A stretch of 19,735 bases of DNA, from contig JAZDPH010000036.1 of NCBI GenBank assembly GCA_043797735.1, positions 1 to 19,735 of the forward strand, given 5' to 3'. Below the pieces are notes generated by a model. It saw only the letters and a program-made list of their open reading frames with translations. It did not search any database and was not told the DNA's origin. Shown piece after piece: positions 7,043 through 13,651 of the stretch. Position numbers and translations under genes: made by a program. The stretch is from BS750m-G77 sp043797735. Lineage in GTDB: Bacteria > Omnitrophota > Gorgyraeia > Gygaellales > Profunditerraquicolaceae. The first letter of the stretch is position 1, and each line of letters opens with the position of its first letter.

Positions 7043-9253
7043 ATGCAGCAGGATAATCCCCTGGTTTTGGATATATTAAAGCAGGGCCGTAACCTCAAAA
7101 TGGGCCTTTTTGAGCAAAAAGAGGTTGCCTCAACATTAAGGCACTACAGCATCTGCCGGGTCTCCTTTATAGAGATCGACAGTTTATGCCGGGAGATAGT
7201 ATCGCTTTTAAATAAGGCTAACAGCCGCGGGGCGCTAGAGTGTGAGTTGATTAAGGAGCTGGCTAAGAGCGGGCAGATCTTATGGGACCATCTACTTACT
7301 GCCCCGGTAAAAAACAGGCTCAAAAATACCAGGATCCTTGATTTAGTGCTCTCCATAGACGAGGAGTTGATTAATATTCCCTGGGAGATGCTTTATGACG
7401 GCAGTAATTTTCTCTGCCTGAACGTTAATCTGGGCCGGGTGGTCAGGACTAAGGAGGAGCCGGTTTCCCTGCGTTATCGCAGCCAGCCCGGCATCCCGAA
7501 TATGCTGGTAATGGCTAACCCTACCGACGACCTTAAATCCGCGTATTTAGAGGGCCTAAATATAAAAAACCAGTTTGACCGCAGGCGTAATAAAATCCAT
7601 ATTGATTTTAAGTCCACCCGGATTGACAAGTTGTACGTAAAGAAGAACCTTTGCGATTACGACATTGTGCATTTTGCCGGGCACTGCGAATACGAACCCG
7701 CCAATCCCTCTGAGAGCGGCTGGGTTTTAAGCGACGGCAGGTTTAGCGCCGCGGATATAATGGCGATGGGGTCGACATTTTCTTTGCCCGCGCTTATTTT
7801 TTCCAATGCCTGCTTTTCCGCGCAATCCGGCCCCGGGCTCCTAACAGATGATTACCAGAAAGAGAATTACAGCCTTTCATCGGCGTTCTTATTTTCCGGA
7901 GTGCGCCACTATATCGGCTCGGTGCGCAGGATAGAGGACGACTTAAGCCTTACCTTTGCCAGGGAGTTCTATGCGCAGTTAATCGCCGGAAAGCCGGTGG
8001 GGGCCTGCATTCGAATGGCACGCCTTGGCCTGATCAGGGAATACGGAATTGACAATATGGCCTGGGCAAGCTACCTGCTTTATGGAAACCCTAATTTTGT
8101 GCTTTTCAGGGATAAGGTAAAAGAGGCAAAACAGAAAAAAAGAAAGAGCATTTTATATTATAAAAAACAATTAGCTCTGGCCTCTCTGGCAGCGGTGGTT
8201 ATCTCTTTGGGGATATTGCTCCATATCTGGCTGCCCTCTTTAAACCCCAGCTCCTATATTCTTTTTACAAAGTCGCGTAAATTATATCTTAACGGAAAAA
8301 ACCCCGAGGTTATTTCGCTTTGCAGCCGTATTATCAATAAAGAGCCGGGGTTTCTGGCGGCTTATCCGCTTTTGGCTGATGCCTATAAGAGGACCGGCGA
8401 TGAAGAGAGCGCCTTAAAATACTATTTTGAATATGCGCGCGCCAGCGACAAAAAAGGCGACAAGAAAAGCCTGGCTTCGGCCTATCTATCCATCGGATGG
8501 TTTTATCATTTGGAGGGAGAGTATTTTAAGGCCTCCGATTTTTACAATAAGGCATTGGCAATAAGCAGGGAAAATAAGGATAAATTAAACGAGGCCGATG
8601 CTTTAGGGAAGATGGCGGTCTGGCATATGGACCAGGGGGATGACGATAAGGCGCTGGAGTTATTAACTAAGAGCAGCGAGATTAACCGCCCAAGGCAGAA
8701 TAATTATAAACACCGTTATAATCTGGCCTGTGATTATTTTAACCTCGGCCTGTTGTTTACCAATAAAGATGACCTGGCAACGGCAAAGGAATTTTACCAA
8801 AAGAGCTTCGTCCTCTTTGAGAAACTTAAGTTAAAGCATGAGTTGAGCGACTATCATTTCAATATAGGCGAGATTCACCTTTTTGAAAAAGAATACCAGA
8901 AAGCGATGGATTCTTATATGCGGGGCTTAGAGATTGACTTTGCCCACGGCAACAAGCAGAATATATCCGGCGATTACAGCATGATTGCGGAGTTGTATAT
9001 GGCGATGGATAACCTGCCCGAGGCAGAGGGGTATTTAGAGCGCTCTGTTGCCCTGGCCAAAGAGATTAATGCCCGGCCGGAGCTGGCAGACGCCTATTAT
9101 CAGTTAGGCCTGCTTTATAAGAAAAAACCGGGCCAAAGAAGCCGCGCCAGGGAATACCTGCGCCAGGCGCAGGAGGTTTACCGCTTGATTGGAGAGGAAC
9201 CGGGCTTCCAGCAGGCCAAGGATGAGCTTTTGGCTATGAGCGCAGGCAGATAA
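7043..9253 (+). CDS. Membrane-anchored CHAT protease with C-terminal TPR repeats
   Basis: This 736-residue protein carries a CHAT (caspase-HetF-associated-with-TPR) peptidase domain at about residues 95-356. IPWEMLYDG (112-120) is the conserved entry motif. VHFAGHCEY supplies the catalytic His (H214), and FSNACFSA supplies the nucleophile Cys (C257). SSAFLFSGVRHYIGS and LLYGNPNFVLF complete the fold, so both catalytic residues are present. A Lys/Arg-rich stretch (358-375) precedes one hydrophobic helix (about 376-398), predicting a cytoplasmic protease domain. At least six TPR-like helical pairs follow (405-735), such as AYLSIGWFYHLEGEYFKASD and SDYHFNIGEIHLFEKEYQKA. The positive-inside rule would place the TPRs outside the membrane, which fits an external sensor, but topology is inferred. 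ATG 7043 lies 2 bp after the anti-sigma stop with only a weak site (AAAGAG), suggesting translational coupling. Its target is unknown; the neighbouring anti-sigma-like protein is the obvious candidate. Confidence 0.88.
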   Translation: MQQDNPLVLDILKQGRNLKMGLFEQKEVASTLRHYSICRVSFIEIDSLCREIVSLLNKANSRGALECELIKELAKSGQILWDHLLTAPVKNRLKNTRILDLVLSIDEELINIPWEMLYDGSNFLCLNVNLGRVVRTKEEPVSLRYRSQPGIPNMLVMANPTDDLKSAYLEGLNIKNQFDRRRNKIHIDFKSTRIDKLYVKKNLCDYDIVHFAGHCEYEPANPSESGWVLSDGRFSAADIMAMGSTFSLPALIFSNACFSAQSGPGLLTDDYQKENYSLSSAFLFSGVRHYIGSVRRIEDDLSLTFAREFYAQLIAGKPVGACIRMARLGLIREYGIDNMAWASYLLYGNPNFVLFRDKVKEAKQKKRKSILYYKKQLALASLAAVVISLGILLHIWLPSLNPSSYILFTKSRKLYLNGKNPEVISLCSRIINKEPGFLAAYPLLADAYKRTGDEESALKYYFEYARASDKKGDKKSLASAYLSIGWFYHLEGEYFKASDFYNKALAISRENKDKLNEADALGKMAVWHMDQGDDDKALELLTKSSEINRPRQNNYKHRYNLACDYFNLGLLFTNKDDLATAKEFYQKSFVLFEKLKLKHELSDYHFNIGEIHLFEKEYQKAMDSYMRGLEIDFAHGNKQNISGDYSMIAELYMAMDNLPEAEGYLERSVALAKEINARPELADAYYQLGLLYKKKPGQRSRAREYLRQAQEVYRLIGEEPGFQQAKDELLAMSAGR

Positions 9254-9260
9254 AGGAGAG

Positions 9261-9298
9261 ATCCTTCGCCCGCTAAAAATTGTGGCGGGCTCAAGGAT
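9261..9298 (+). terminator. Stem-loop after the CHAT gene
   Basis: ATCCTT and GCCCGC (9261-9273) pair with GCGGGC and AAGGAT (9285-9298) around an 11-nt loop, with a small internal mismatch. No T-run follows directly, but a second AT-rich palindrome (TTAATG-CGCT-CATTAA, 9298-9313) abuts it. The position between the CHAT gene and the rplM promoter suggests a terminator. The second palindrome touches the region just upstream of the -35 box and could instead be an operator. Confidence 0.55.
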
Positions 9299-9320
9299 TA
9301 ATGCGCTCATTAAAATTTAT

Positions 9321-9348
9321 TTGACTTAGCAGAAAAATATGTTATACT
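9321..9348 (+). promoter_or_regulatory. Extended -10 promoter of rplM-rpsI
   Basis: TTGACT (9321-9326), a 16-bp spacer and TATACT (9343-9348) with an upstream TGT make a strong extended -10 promoter. The box ends 9 nt before ATG 9358, so the 5' leader would be about 0-4 nt. The bases between (TTAGTTTCT) contain no Shine-Dalgarno sequence. Confidence 0.75.
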
Positions 9349-9357
9349 TTAGTTTCT

Positions 9358-9792
9358 ATGAATAAGACCTACGAAACCAAAAAGACAGACGTAAAGAGGC
9401 AGTGGTACTTAGTGGATGCCAAGGATAAAATACTGGGCCGGCTTGCCGCCCGCGTGGCCGCAGTGCTAAGGGGCAAACACAAGGCAATTTTTAGCCCGTA
9501 CCTGGATGCCGGCGACGGCGTGATTGTGATAAACGCGTCAAAGATTAAGGTTACCGGGAGAAAACTCCAACAGAAGGTCTACCGGCGTTATTCCGGTTAC
9601 CCGGGGGGTTTAAGGGAGGTATACCTGAAGGACATGCTTAAGAACAAACCCGCCACGGTTATCCGGTTGGCGGTGGAGCGTATGCTTCCCAAGGGGCATT
9701 TAAGCAGGCAGATGATTAAGAAATTAAGGATTTATGTTGACGAAAAACAGCCTCATCAAGAGCAAAAACCACTTGTTTTGGAGATTAAATGA
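9358..9792 (+). CDS. rplM: 50S ribosomal protein L13
   Basis: The 144-residue product has the normal L13 length and its conserved blocks: RQWYLVDAKDKILGRLA near the start, LRGKHKAIFSPYLDAGD in the middle, then YRRYSGYPGGLREV and AVERMLPKGHLSRQMIKKL. L13 is an early-assembly protein of the large ribosomal subunit that binds 23S rRNA. The gene overlaps rpsI by 4 bp (ATGA), the usual L13-S9 pairing, so the two are translationally coupled. The start at 9358 is fixed by the family N-terminus and lies almost on the predicted transcription start, leaving no room for the leader through which L13 synthesis is regulated in E. coli. Any autoregulation here must work differently. Confidence 0.97.
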   Translation: MNKTYETKKTDVKRQWYLVDAKDKILGRLAARVAAVLRGKHKAIFSPYLDAGDGVIVINASKIKVTGRKLQQKVYRRYSGYPGGLREVYLKDMLKNKPATVIRLAVERMLPKGHLSRQMIKKLRIYVDEKQPHQEQKPLVLEIK

Positions 9793-10184
9793 ACGAAACA
9801 CTAAATTATGCGGCAGTAGGAAGGCGTAAGGAGTCAGTTGCCCGGGTAAGGCTTTTTCCCGGCAAGGGCGATATTACGGTAAACCAAAGGCCCTATGAAA
9901 GATATTTTCTGCGCGAGACTGATAGGATTATCATTAAGCAGCCTTTGGTTATAACCAAGAATACGGATAAATTTGATATTATTGCCAATATTAAAGGCGG
10001 CGGCCTTACCGGACAGGCAGGGGCCTTAAGGCTGGGCATTGCCCGTATTCTGGTGTCAATAGAGCCGCAGCTAAGGGATACTTTGCGTAAACAGGGGTTC
10101 TTGACCCGCGACCCGCGGATGAAGGAGCGCAAGAAATACGGCTTAAAGGGCGCGCGCAAGCGCTTCCAGTGGACTAAGAGGTAG
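9789..10184 (+). CDS. rpsI: 30S ribosomal protein S9
   Basis: The 131-residue product matches S9 over its full length: AAVGRRKESVARVRLFPGKG at the start, ITVNQRPYERYF, then NIKGGGLTGQAGALRLGIAR and LTRDPRMKERKKYGLKGAR. It ends in the basic tail KRFQWTKR; the S9 C-terminus reaches the ribosomal P site and contacts tRNA. Its ATG overlaps the rplM stop (ATGA), and it depends on the rplM promoter. A heptamer array begins 9 bp after its stop codon and a Rho-independent terminator follows. Confidence 0.97.
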   Translation: MNETLNYAAVGRRKESVARVRLFPGKGDITVNQRPYERYFLRETDRIIIKQPLVITKNTDKFDIIANIKGGGLTGQAGALRLGIARILVSIEPQLRDTLRKQGFLTRDPRMKERKKYGLKGARKRFQWTKR

Positions 10185-10193
10185 CCGGATGCA

Positions 10194-10221
10194 GTAGATA
10201 GTAGTTAGTAGGTAGTAGTTA
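10194..10221 (+). repeat. Four GTAGNTA heptamers after rpsI
   Basis: GTAGATA, GTAGTTA, GTAGGTA and GTAGTTA lie head to tail in exactly 28 bp, between the rpsI stop and its terminator. The unit is unrelated to the heptamers elsewhere in the window but has the same length and copy number. No inverted partner is visible here. Confidence 0.85.
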
Positions 10222-10235
10222 GGGTGGAAAGATAA

Positions 10236-10267
10236 AAAGTCCCGCTGGAAGAAGCGGGATTTTTTTT
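10236..10267 (+). terminator. Rho-independent terminator of rplM-rpsI
   Basis: TCCCGC (10240-10245) pairs with GCGGGA (10254-10259) around an 8-nt loop and is followed directly by eight Ts. The A-run just upstream could pair with the Ts. It separates the ribosomal operon from the arginine cluster. Confidence 0.92.
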
Positions 10268-10306
10268 GGGATAAGTTTAGACTTTACTTACCGACGAGAA
10301 AAATAC

Positions 10307-10335
10307 TTGACGCCGACGGATTTTTATCTTAAGAT
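10307..10335 (+). promoter_or_regulatory. Probable promoter of the arg cluster
   Basis: TTGACG (10307-10312), a 17-bp spacer and TAAGAT (10330-10335) form a reasonable housekeeping promoter. It lies just downstream of the rpsI terminator and about 25 bp before the argC start. AAAGGAG (10349-10355) is a good Shine-Dalgarno site 5 nt before ATG 10361 and fixes that start. I found no convincing arginine-repressor operator palindrome. Confidence 0.65.
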
Positions 10336-10360
10336 GAATCCAATATGCAAAGGAGATAGA

Positions 10361-11383
10361 ATGGTTAATACAGCTATAATAGGCGCAACCGGTTATGCCG
10401 GAGAGGAATTAATCAGCATTCTACTTAGGCATCCGGCGGTGCGCATTAAAAATATTTCCGCGAAGATAGATAAACCGGAAAAGATCTCCCGGATATACCC
10501 GAAGTTTAAAAACAGGATAGAGTTGGTTTGTGCCGAGCCGGACCTTAAGGGAATTATTAGCACTTCTGATTTGGTATTTCTGGCATTGCCGCATACGGTC
10601 TCAATGGAGTTTGTCCCCGCCTTAATAAAAGCGGGCAGGCTCGTTATTGACTTAAGCGCTGATTACAGGTTTAAAGACGCGGCAGTTTATGAAAAACATT
10701 ACGGCTTAAAGCATAAGAATAAATCGCTCTTATCCGGCGCCGTCTACGGCCTGCCGGAAATTTACCGGGCCAAAATTAAAACAGCCAGGCTTATTGCCAA
10801 CCCCGGCTGTTACCCGACGGCAAGCATACTGGGTTTGGCCCCGCTTCTGGCCTTTGGTTTAGCCGATGCGGACTCCATAATCATTGACGCAAAATCAGGG
10901 GTAACCGGCGCAGGAAGAAAGCTGGCCGAGAGTTTTCTTTTCTCGCAGATTAACGAGGACTTTAAGGCCTATAAGGTGGATGCCCATCAGCATGCCCCGG
11001 AGATTGAGCAGGAGTTGTCAAAGTTATCCGGTAAAAAATTAAAATTAACCTTTGTGCCGCATTTATTGCCGTTAAACAGGGGGATACTGGCAACTATCTA
11101 TGTTAAAAAAGGTCAAAGGTCAAAGGTCAAAGGTCAAGGGATAATTGAGTTGTATAAAAAATTCTATAAAAACGAGCCTTTTGTGAGAATAAAAGACGAG
11201 GGGGAATTTCCTGCCCTAAAGGACGTTGCCGGGACTAATTTCTGCGATATCGGCATTAAAGAGGGCGCCAAATATATAATCATTATCGCCGCCATTGATA
11301 ATTTATTAAAGGGCGCCTCTGGCCAGGCGGTGCAGAATATGAATATTATCTGCGGCTTTCCGGAGGAAACAGGATTATTATAA
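10361..11383 (+). CDS. argC: N-acetyl-gamma-glutamyl-phosphate reductase
   Basis: ArgC reduces N-acetylglutamyl phosphate to the semialdehyde with NADPH, the third step to ornithine. The 340-residue product starts with the dinucleotide-binding loop IIGATGYAGEEL. It carries FLALPH (74-79), LSADYRF, the active-site Cys in ANPGCYPTA (C150), SGVTGAGRK (179-187) and the His motif AHQHAPEIEQEL (209-219). The start is ATG 10361, supported by AAAGGAG. An earlier in-frame TTG at 10307 coincides with the promoter's -35 box. Residues 251-260 (GQRSKVKGQG) are encoded by four copies of GGTCAAR. They replace the variable loop between ATIYVKK and ELYKKFYKNEPFVR, so the length of the loop is roughly normal and the enzyme is probably active. 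It heads the arg cluster. Confidence 0.96.
   Translation: MVNTAIIGATGYAGEELISILLRHPAVRIKNISAKIDKPEKISRIYPKFKNRIELVCAEPDLKGIISTSDLVFLALPHTVSMEFVPALIKAGRLVIDLSADYRFKDAAVYEKHYGLKHKNKSLLSGAVYGLPEIYRAKIKTARLIANPGCYPTASILGLAPLLAFGLADADSIIIDAKSGVTGAGRKLAESFLFSQINEDFKAYKVDAHQHAPEIEQELSKLSGKKLKLTFVPHLLPLNRGILATIYVKKGQRSKVKGQGIIELYKKFYKNEPFVRIKDEGEFPALKDVAGTNFCDIGIKEGAKYIIIIAAIDNLLKGASGQAVQNMNIICGFPEETGLL
11111..11138 (+). repeat. Four GGTCAAR heptamers inside argC
   Basis: GGTCAAA three times and GGTCAAG once fill exactly 28 bp in the argC reading frame, encoding GQRSKVKGQG. Unit, copy number and reading phase match the array in the giant gene at 423-450, although the two proteins are unrelated. Confidence 0.9.
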
Positions 11384-11396
11384 GAAATATATTTTT

Positions 11397-11477
11397 ACAC
11401 GAATAGACACGAATCAAATACCGAATTATCACGAATAATTTGTGTTAATTCGATAAAAATTTGTGTGAATTCGTGAT
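11397..11477. repeat. CACGAAT-type imperfect inverted repeat, argC-argJ spacer
   Basis: The left side repeats ACACGAAT twice, then ACCGAAT and TCACGAAT, at roughly 10-bp intervals. The right side carries the complement (TGTGTTAATTCG, TGTGTGAATTCGTGAT). Together they occupy most of the 105-bp spacer and could fold into an imperfect hairpin. No gene or promoter is evident. The argJ Shine-Dalgarno just after it is weak. Confidence 0.65.
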
Positions 11478-11488
11478 AGAAAGATTTT

Positions 11489-12625
11489 ATGAAAGTATAC
11501 AAAAAAGCAATCCTGCCTTTAGGTTTTAAGGCAGCTGCGGTTGCCTGCGGCATAAAGAAATCAGGGAAACCGGATTTAGCGCTTTTTTATTCAGAGGCGC
11601 CGGCAAAGGCCGCCTGTTTATTTACCGCGAATAAGTTTCAGGCCGCGCCTATTACGGTAAGCAAAGGCCATCTGAAAGTTAATAAGGAGTTTAGGGCGGT
11701 TATAGTCAATAGCGGCAATGCCAATGCCTTTACCGGAGATGCCGGGATAAGAGATGCTAATGACGCGGCCGAGAGTTTAGCCGAGAGGCTGGGGATAAAA
11801 AAAGAAAGTATCCTGGTAAGCTCTACCGGTATTATCGGCAGGAGGCTCCAGGTTCAAAAGATAAAAAGCGCTCTGCCCGGGTTAGTCAATAGCTTATCAG
11901 GGCCGGGCATAGATGAGGCAAAAAAAGCGATAATGACCACGGATACCTTTAGTAAGGAGATTACCGCTAAATTTAATATCGGAGGCAGGAAGGTTACTAT
12001 CTGCGGGATTGCCAAGGGCGCGGGGATGATTGCCCCTAATTTAGCTACGATGCTGGCGTTTATTTTTACCGATGCCAATATCGCTAAAACGGCTTTAAAC
12101 AGGGCACTTAAGACAGCGGCAGAGGCCTCCTTTAATTGCATCAGCGTAGACGGATGTATGAGCACCAATGATACCGTGATTATTTTGGCTAACGCTGCGG
12201 CGGGGAATATTTTAATAGATAACGCGAAGAATTTTACTATTTTTTCCGGGGCGTTGAATAAGGTTTGTCTTGAGCTGGCAAAGTTAATTGTCAGGGATGC
12301 CGAAGGGGCAAGCAAATTTATTAAGATTGCGGTAAGTAAAGCAAAGAATTATGCCCAGGCAAAAAAAGGAGCATTAGCCATAGCCAATTCTAATCTTTTT
12401 AAAACCGCGATGTATGGAGAGAACCCGAATTTCGGCAGGATTGTTACCGCGATAGGCTCAAGCGGGATATGTTTTGATGAGAAAAAATTAAAGATAAATT
12501 TGAGCCCTTTGCATAAAAAAGAGATAACTGTTTCTGTGGCACTTAACAGCGGAGATGCCTCGGCAGTTGTTTATACCGCGGACCTGACACCGGAATACGT
12601 CAGGATAAACGCCGAGTACAGTTGA
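11489..12625 (+). CDS. argJ: Glutamate N-acetyltransferase (ornithine acetyltransferase)
   Basis: ArgJ moves the acetyl group from N-acetylornithine to glutamate, releasing ornithine and regenerating N-acetylglutamate. Some members can also use acetyl-CoA. The 378-residue product has NSGNANAFTGD (74-84), SSTGIIGRRL (111-120), KGAGMIAPNLATMLAF with the self-cleavage site before T187 (alpha and beta chains), SVDGCMSTNDT (219-229) and ENPNFGRIVTAIG (311-323). Its end, DLTPEYVRINAEYS, is typical. Length is slightly below the family's roughly 400. Whether it also makes the first acetylglutamate cannot be read from sequence alone, but no argA-like gene lies in this cluster, which favours the bifunctional form. 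It is followed 39 bp later by argB. Confidence 0.95.
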   Translation: MKVYKKAILPLGFKAAAVACGIKKSGKPDLALFYSEAPAKAACLFTANKFQAAPITVSKGHLKVNKEFRAVIVNSGNANAFTGDAGIRDANDAAESLAERLGIKKESILVSSTGIIGRRLQVQKIKSALPGLVNSLSGPGIDEAKKAIMTTDTFSKEITAKFNIGGRKVTICGIAKGAGMIAPNLATMLAFIFTDANIAKTALNRALKTAAEASFNCISVDGCMSTNDTVIILANAAAGNILIDNAKNFTIFSGALNKVCLELAKLIVRDAEGASKFIKIAVSKAKNYAQAKKGALAIANSNLFKTAMYGENPNFGRIVTAIGSSGICFDEKKLKINLSPLHKKEITVSVALNSGDASAVVYTADLTPEYVRINAEYS

Positions 12626-12664
12626 AAGAAACCAGAGCACATAACCGAATGAAGCGAGGGATAA

Positions 12665-13519
12665 GTGGAAGAAGCGATTAAAAAAGCGGATGTTTTGATA
12701 GAGGCACTGCCTTATATCAAGAGGTTTCACAAGAAGATCATCGTAGTTAAATACGGCGGGAGCATCCTCGGCGATACAAAAATACGAAAAGGGGTGCTGG
12801 AGGATATCGTTTTCTTAAGTTTCGTCGGTTTAAGGGTGGTTCTGGTGCACGGCGGAGGGCCTAATATAAGCGACCGTATGCGCGCCACCAAGAAAAAGAC
12901 CGATTTTGTGGACGGGATGCGGGTTACCGATGAGGAGACCCTGAAGTTAGTAGAGGAGGAGCTGCAGAATTTAAGTAACACTATCGTTAAAGAAATATCA
13001 AAGTTAGGGGCAAAGGCATCGGCTTTAAGCGGCAAAGAGGGTAGTATAATCCAGGTAGAGAAGAAAAAGGCGAAGATAGACTTAGGGCTGGTAGGCCATA
13101 TCGTTTCGGTAGACACCGCTATGATACTGGAGCAGTTGAACCAGCACCGGATAGCAGTCATTCTTCCTATGGGCATCGGTAAAGATAAGAGGGTTTATAA
13201 CGTTAACGCCGACGAAGCGGCAGCGGCTGTTGCGGCTTTTTGTGAGGCGGAAAAATTAGTCCTCCTGACCGATGTAAAGGGAATTATGCGTAACCCCGAG
13301 GACGCGCATTCTTTTATATCTACGCTGACCGCAAAAGAGGCAAGGGATTTGATTGAGAACAGCATCATCCAGCAGGGGATGATCCCCAAAGTCGATGCCT
13401 GCATTGAGGCTTTGGCTAAAGGTGTTAAGAAAACACATATCGTTGATGCGCGCACGCCGCACGGGCTGCTTCTGGAGATATTTACCGACCAGGGAATAGG
13501 GACGGAGATAGTAAAATGA
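12665..13519 (+). CDS. argB: Acetylglutamate kinase
   Basis: ArgB phosphorylates N-acetylglutamate with ATP, the second step of the pathway. The 284-residue product shows IIVVKYGGSILGD (K29 and the Gly loop), VLVHGGGPNIS (60-69), FVDGMRVTDEETL (81-93) and LTDVKGIM in the ATP-binding half. The N-terminal helix VLIEALPYIKRFHKK before VVKYGG is the segment that, in arginine-sensitive family members, forms the hexamer and the arginine site. Feedback inhibition by arginine is therefore likely, by inference. GTG 12665 is chosen as start: GAGGGA (12656-12661) lies just before it, and it preserves that helix. Spacing to the GTG is short. Confidence 0.95.
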   Translation: MEEAIKKADVLIEALPYIKRFHKKIIVVKYGGSILGDTKIRKGVLEDIVFLSFVGLRVVLVHGGGPNISDRMRATKKKTDFVDGMRVTDEETLKLVEEELQNLSNTIVKEISKLGAKASALSGKEGSIIQVEKKKAKIDLGLVGHIVSVDTAMILEQLNQHRIAVILPMGIGKDKRVYNVNADEAAAAVAAFCEAEKLVLLTDVKGIMRNPEDAHSFISTLTAKEARDLIENSIIQQGMIPKVDACIEALAKGVKKTHIVDARTPHGLLLEIFTDQGIGTEIVK

Positions 13520-13520
13520 T

Positions 13521-13639
13521 TCGTTTATCGGTTACGGTTAGGAAGCCCGTATCGTTATTCGGTTACGTTTGTCGTGTAAAGACGTAACCATGACCCAGCC
13601 ACGAAACGGGCATCGTTATCCTAACCGAATAACGTAACC
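13521..13639. repeat. TCGGTTA-type inverted repeat, argB-argD spacer
   Basis: Two left blocks (TCGTTTA, TCGGTTA, CGGTTAG at 13521-13541; TCGTTAT, TCGGTTA, CGTTTGT at 13552-13572) face a right block (13612-13639) carrying the complement, CCTAACCGAATAACGTAACC. GCCCGT in the left and ACGGGC in the right also pair. The array fills nearly the whole 132-bp spacer. No promoter or strong Shine-Dalgarno site for argD is visible in it. Confidence 0.65.
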
Positions 13640-13651
13640 AAGAATTTGACT

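Noticed and set aside
5679..9253. Type III-E CRISPR (Craspase) locus because of the CHAT-TPR and sigma genes
   Set aside because: No gRAMP/Cas7-11, Csx30 or array is present. The CHAT protein has a membrane helix and its TPRs lie C-terminal to the protease domain, unlike the type III-E protein.
9254..9260. AAAGGAGAG just after the CHAT stop as a ribosome binding site for a small gene
   Set aside because: No open frame begins downstream; the sequence runs straight into the stem-loop at 9261.
10307..10360. TTG at 10307 as argC start
   Set aside because: It would add 18 residues before the dinucleotide-binding motif and lies on the -35 box. ATG 10361 has AAAGGAG at the right distance.
10270..10360. 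Arginine-repressor operator upstream of argC
   Set aside because: A TGAAT at 10335 suggested half an ARG box, but the second half does not match and no second box is present.
11854..12315. 153-codon open frame on the - strand inside argJ
   Set aside because: It is antisense to the conserved argJ coding region, its translation resembles no family and it has no ribosome binding site. The same holds for antisense frames at 12727-13176, 2813-3181 and 3767-4105.
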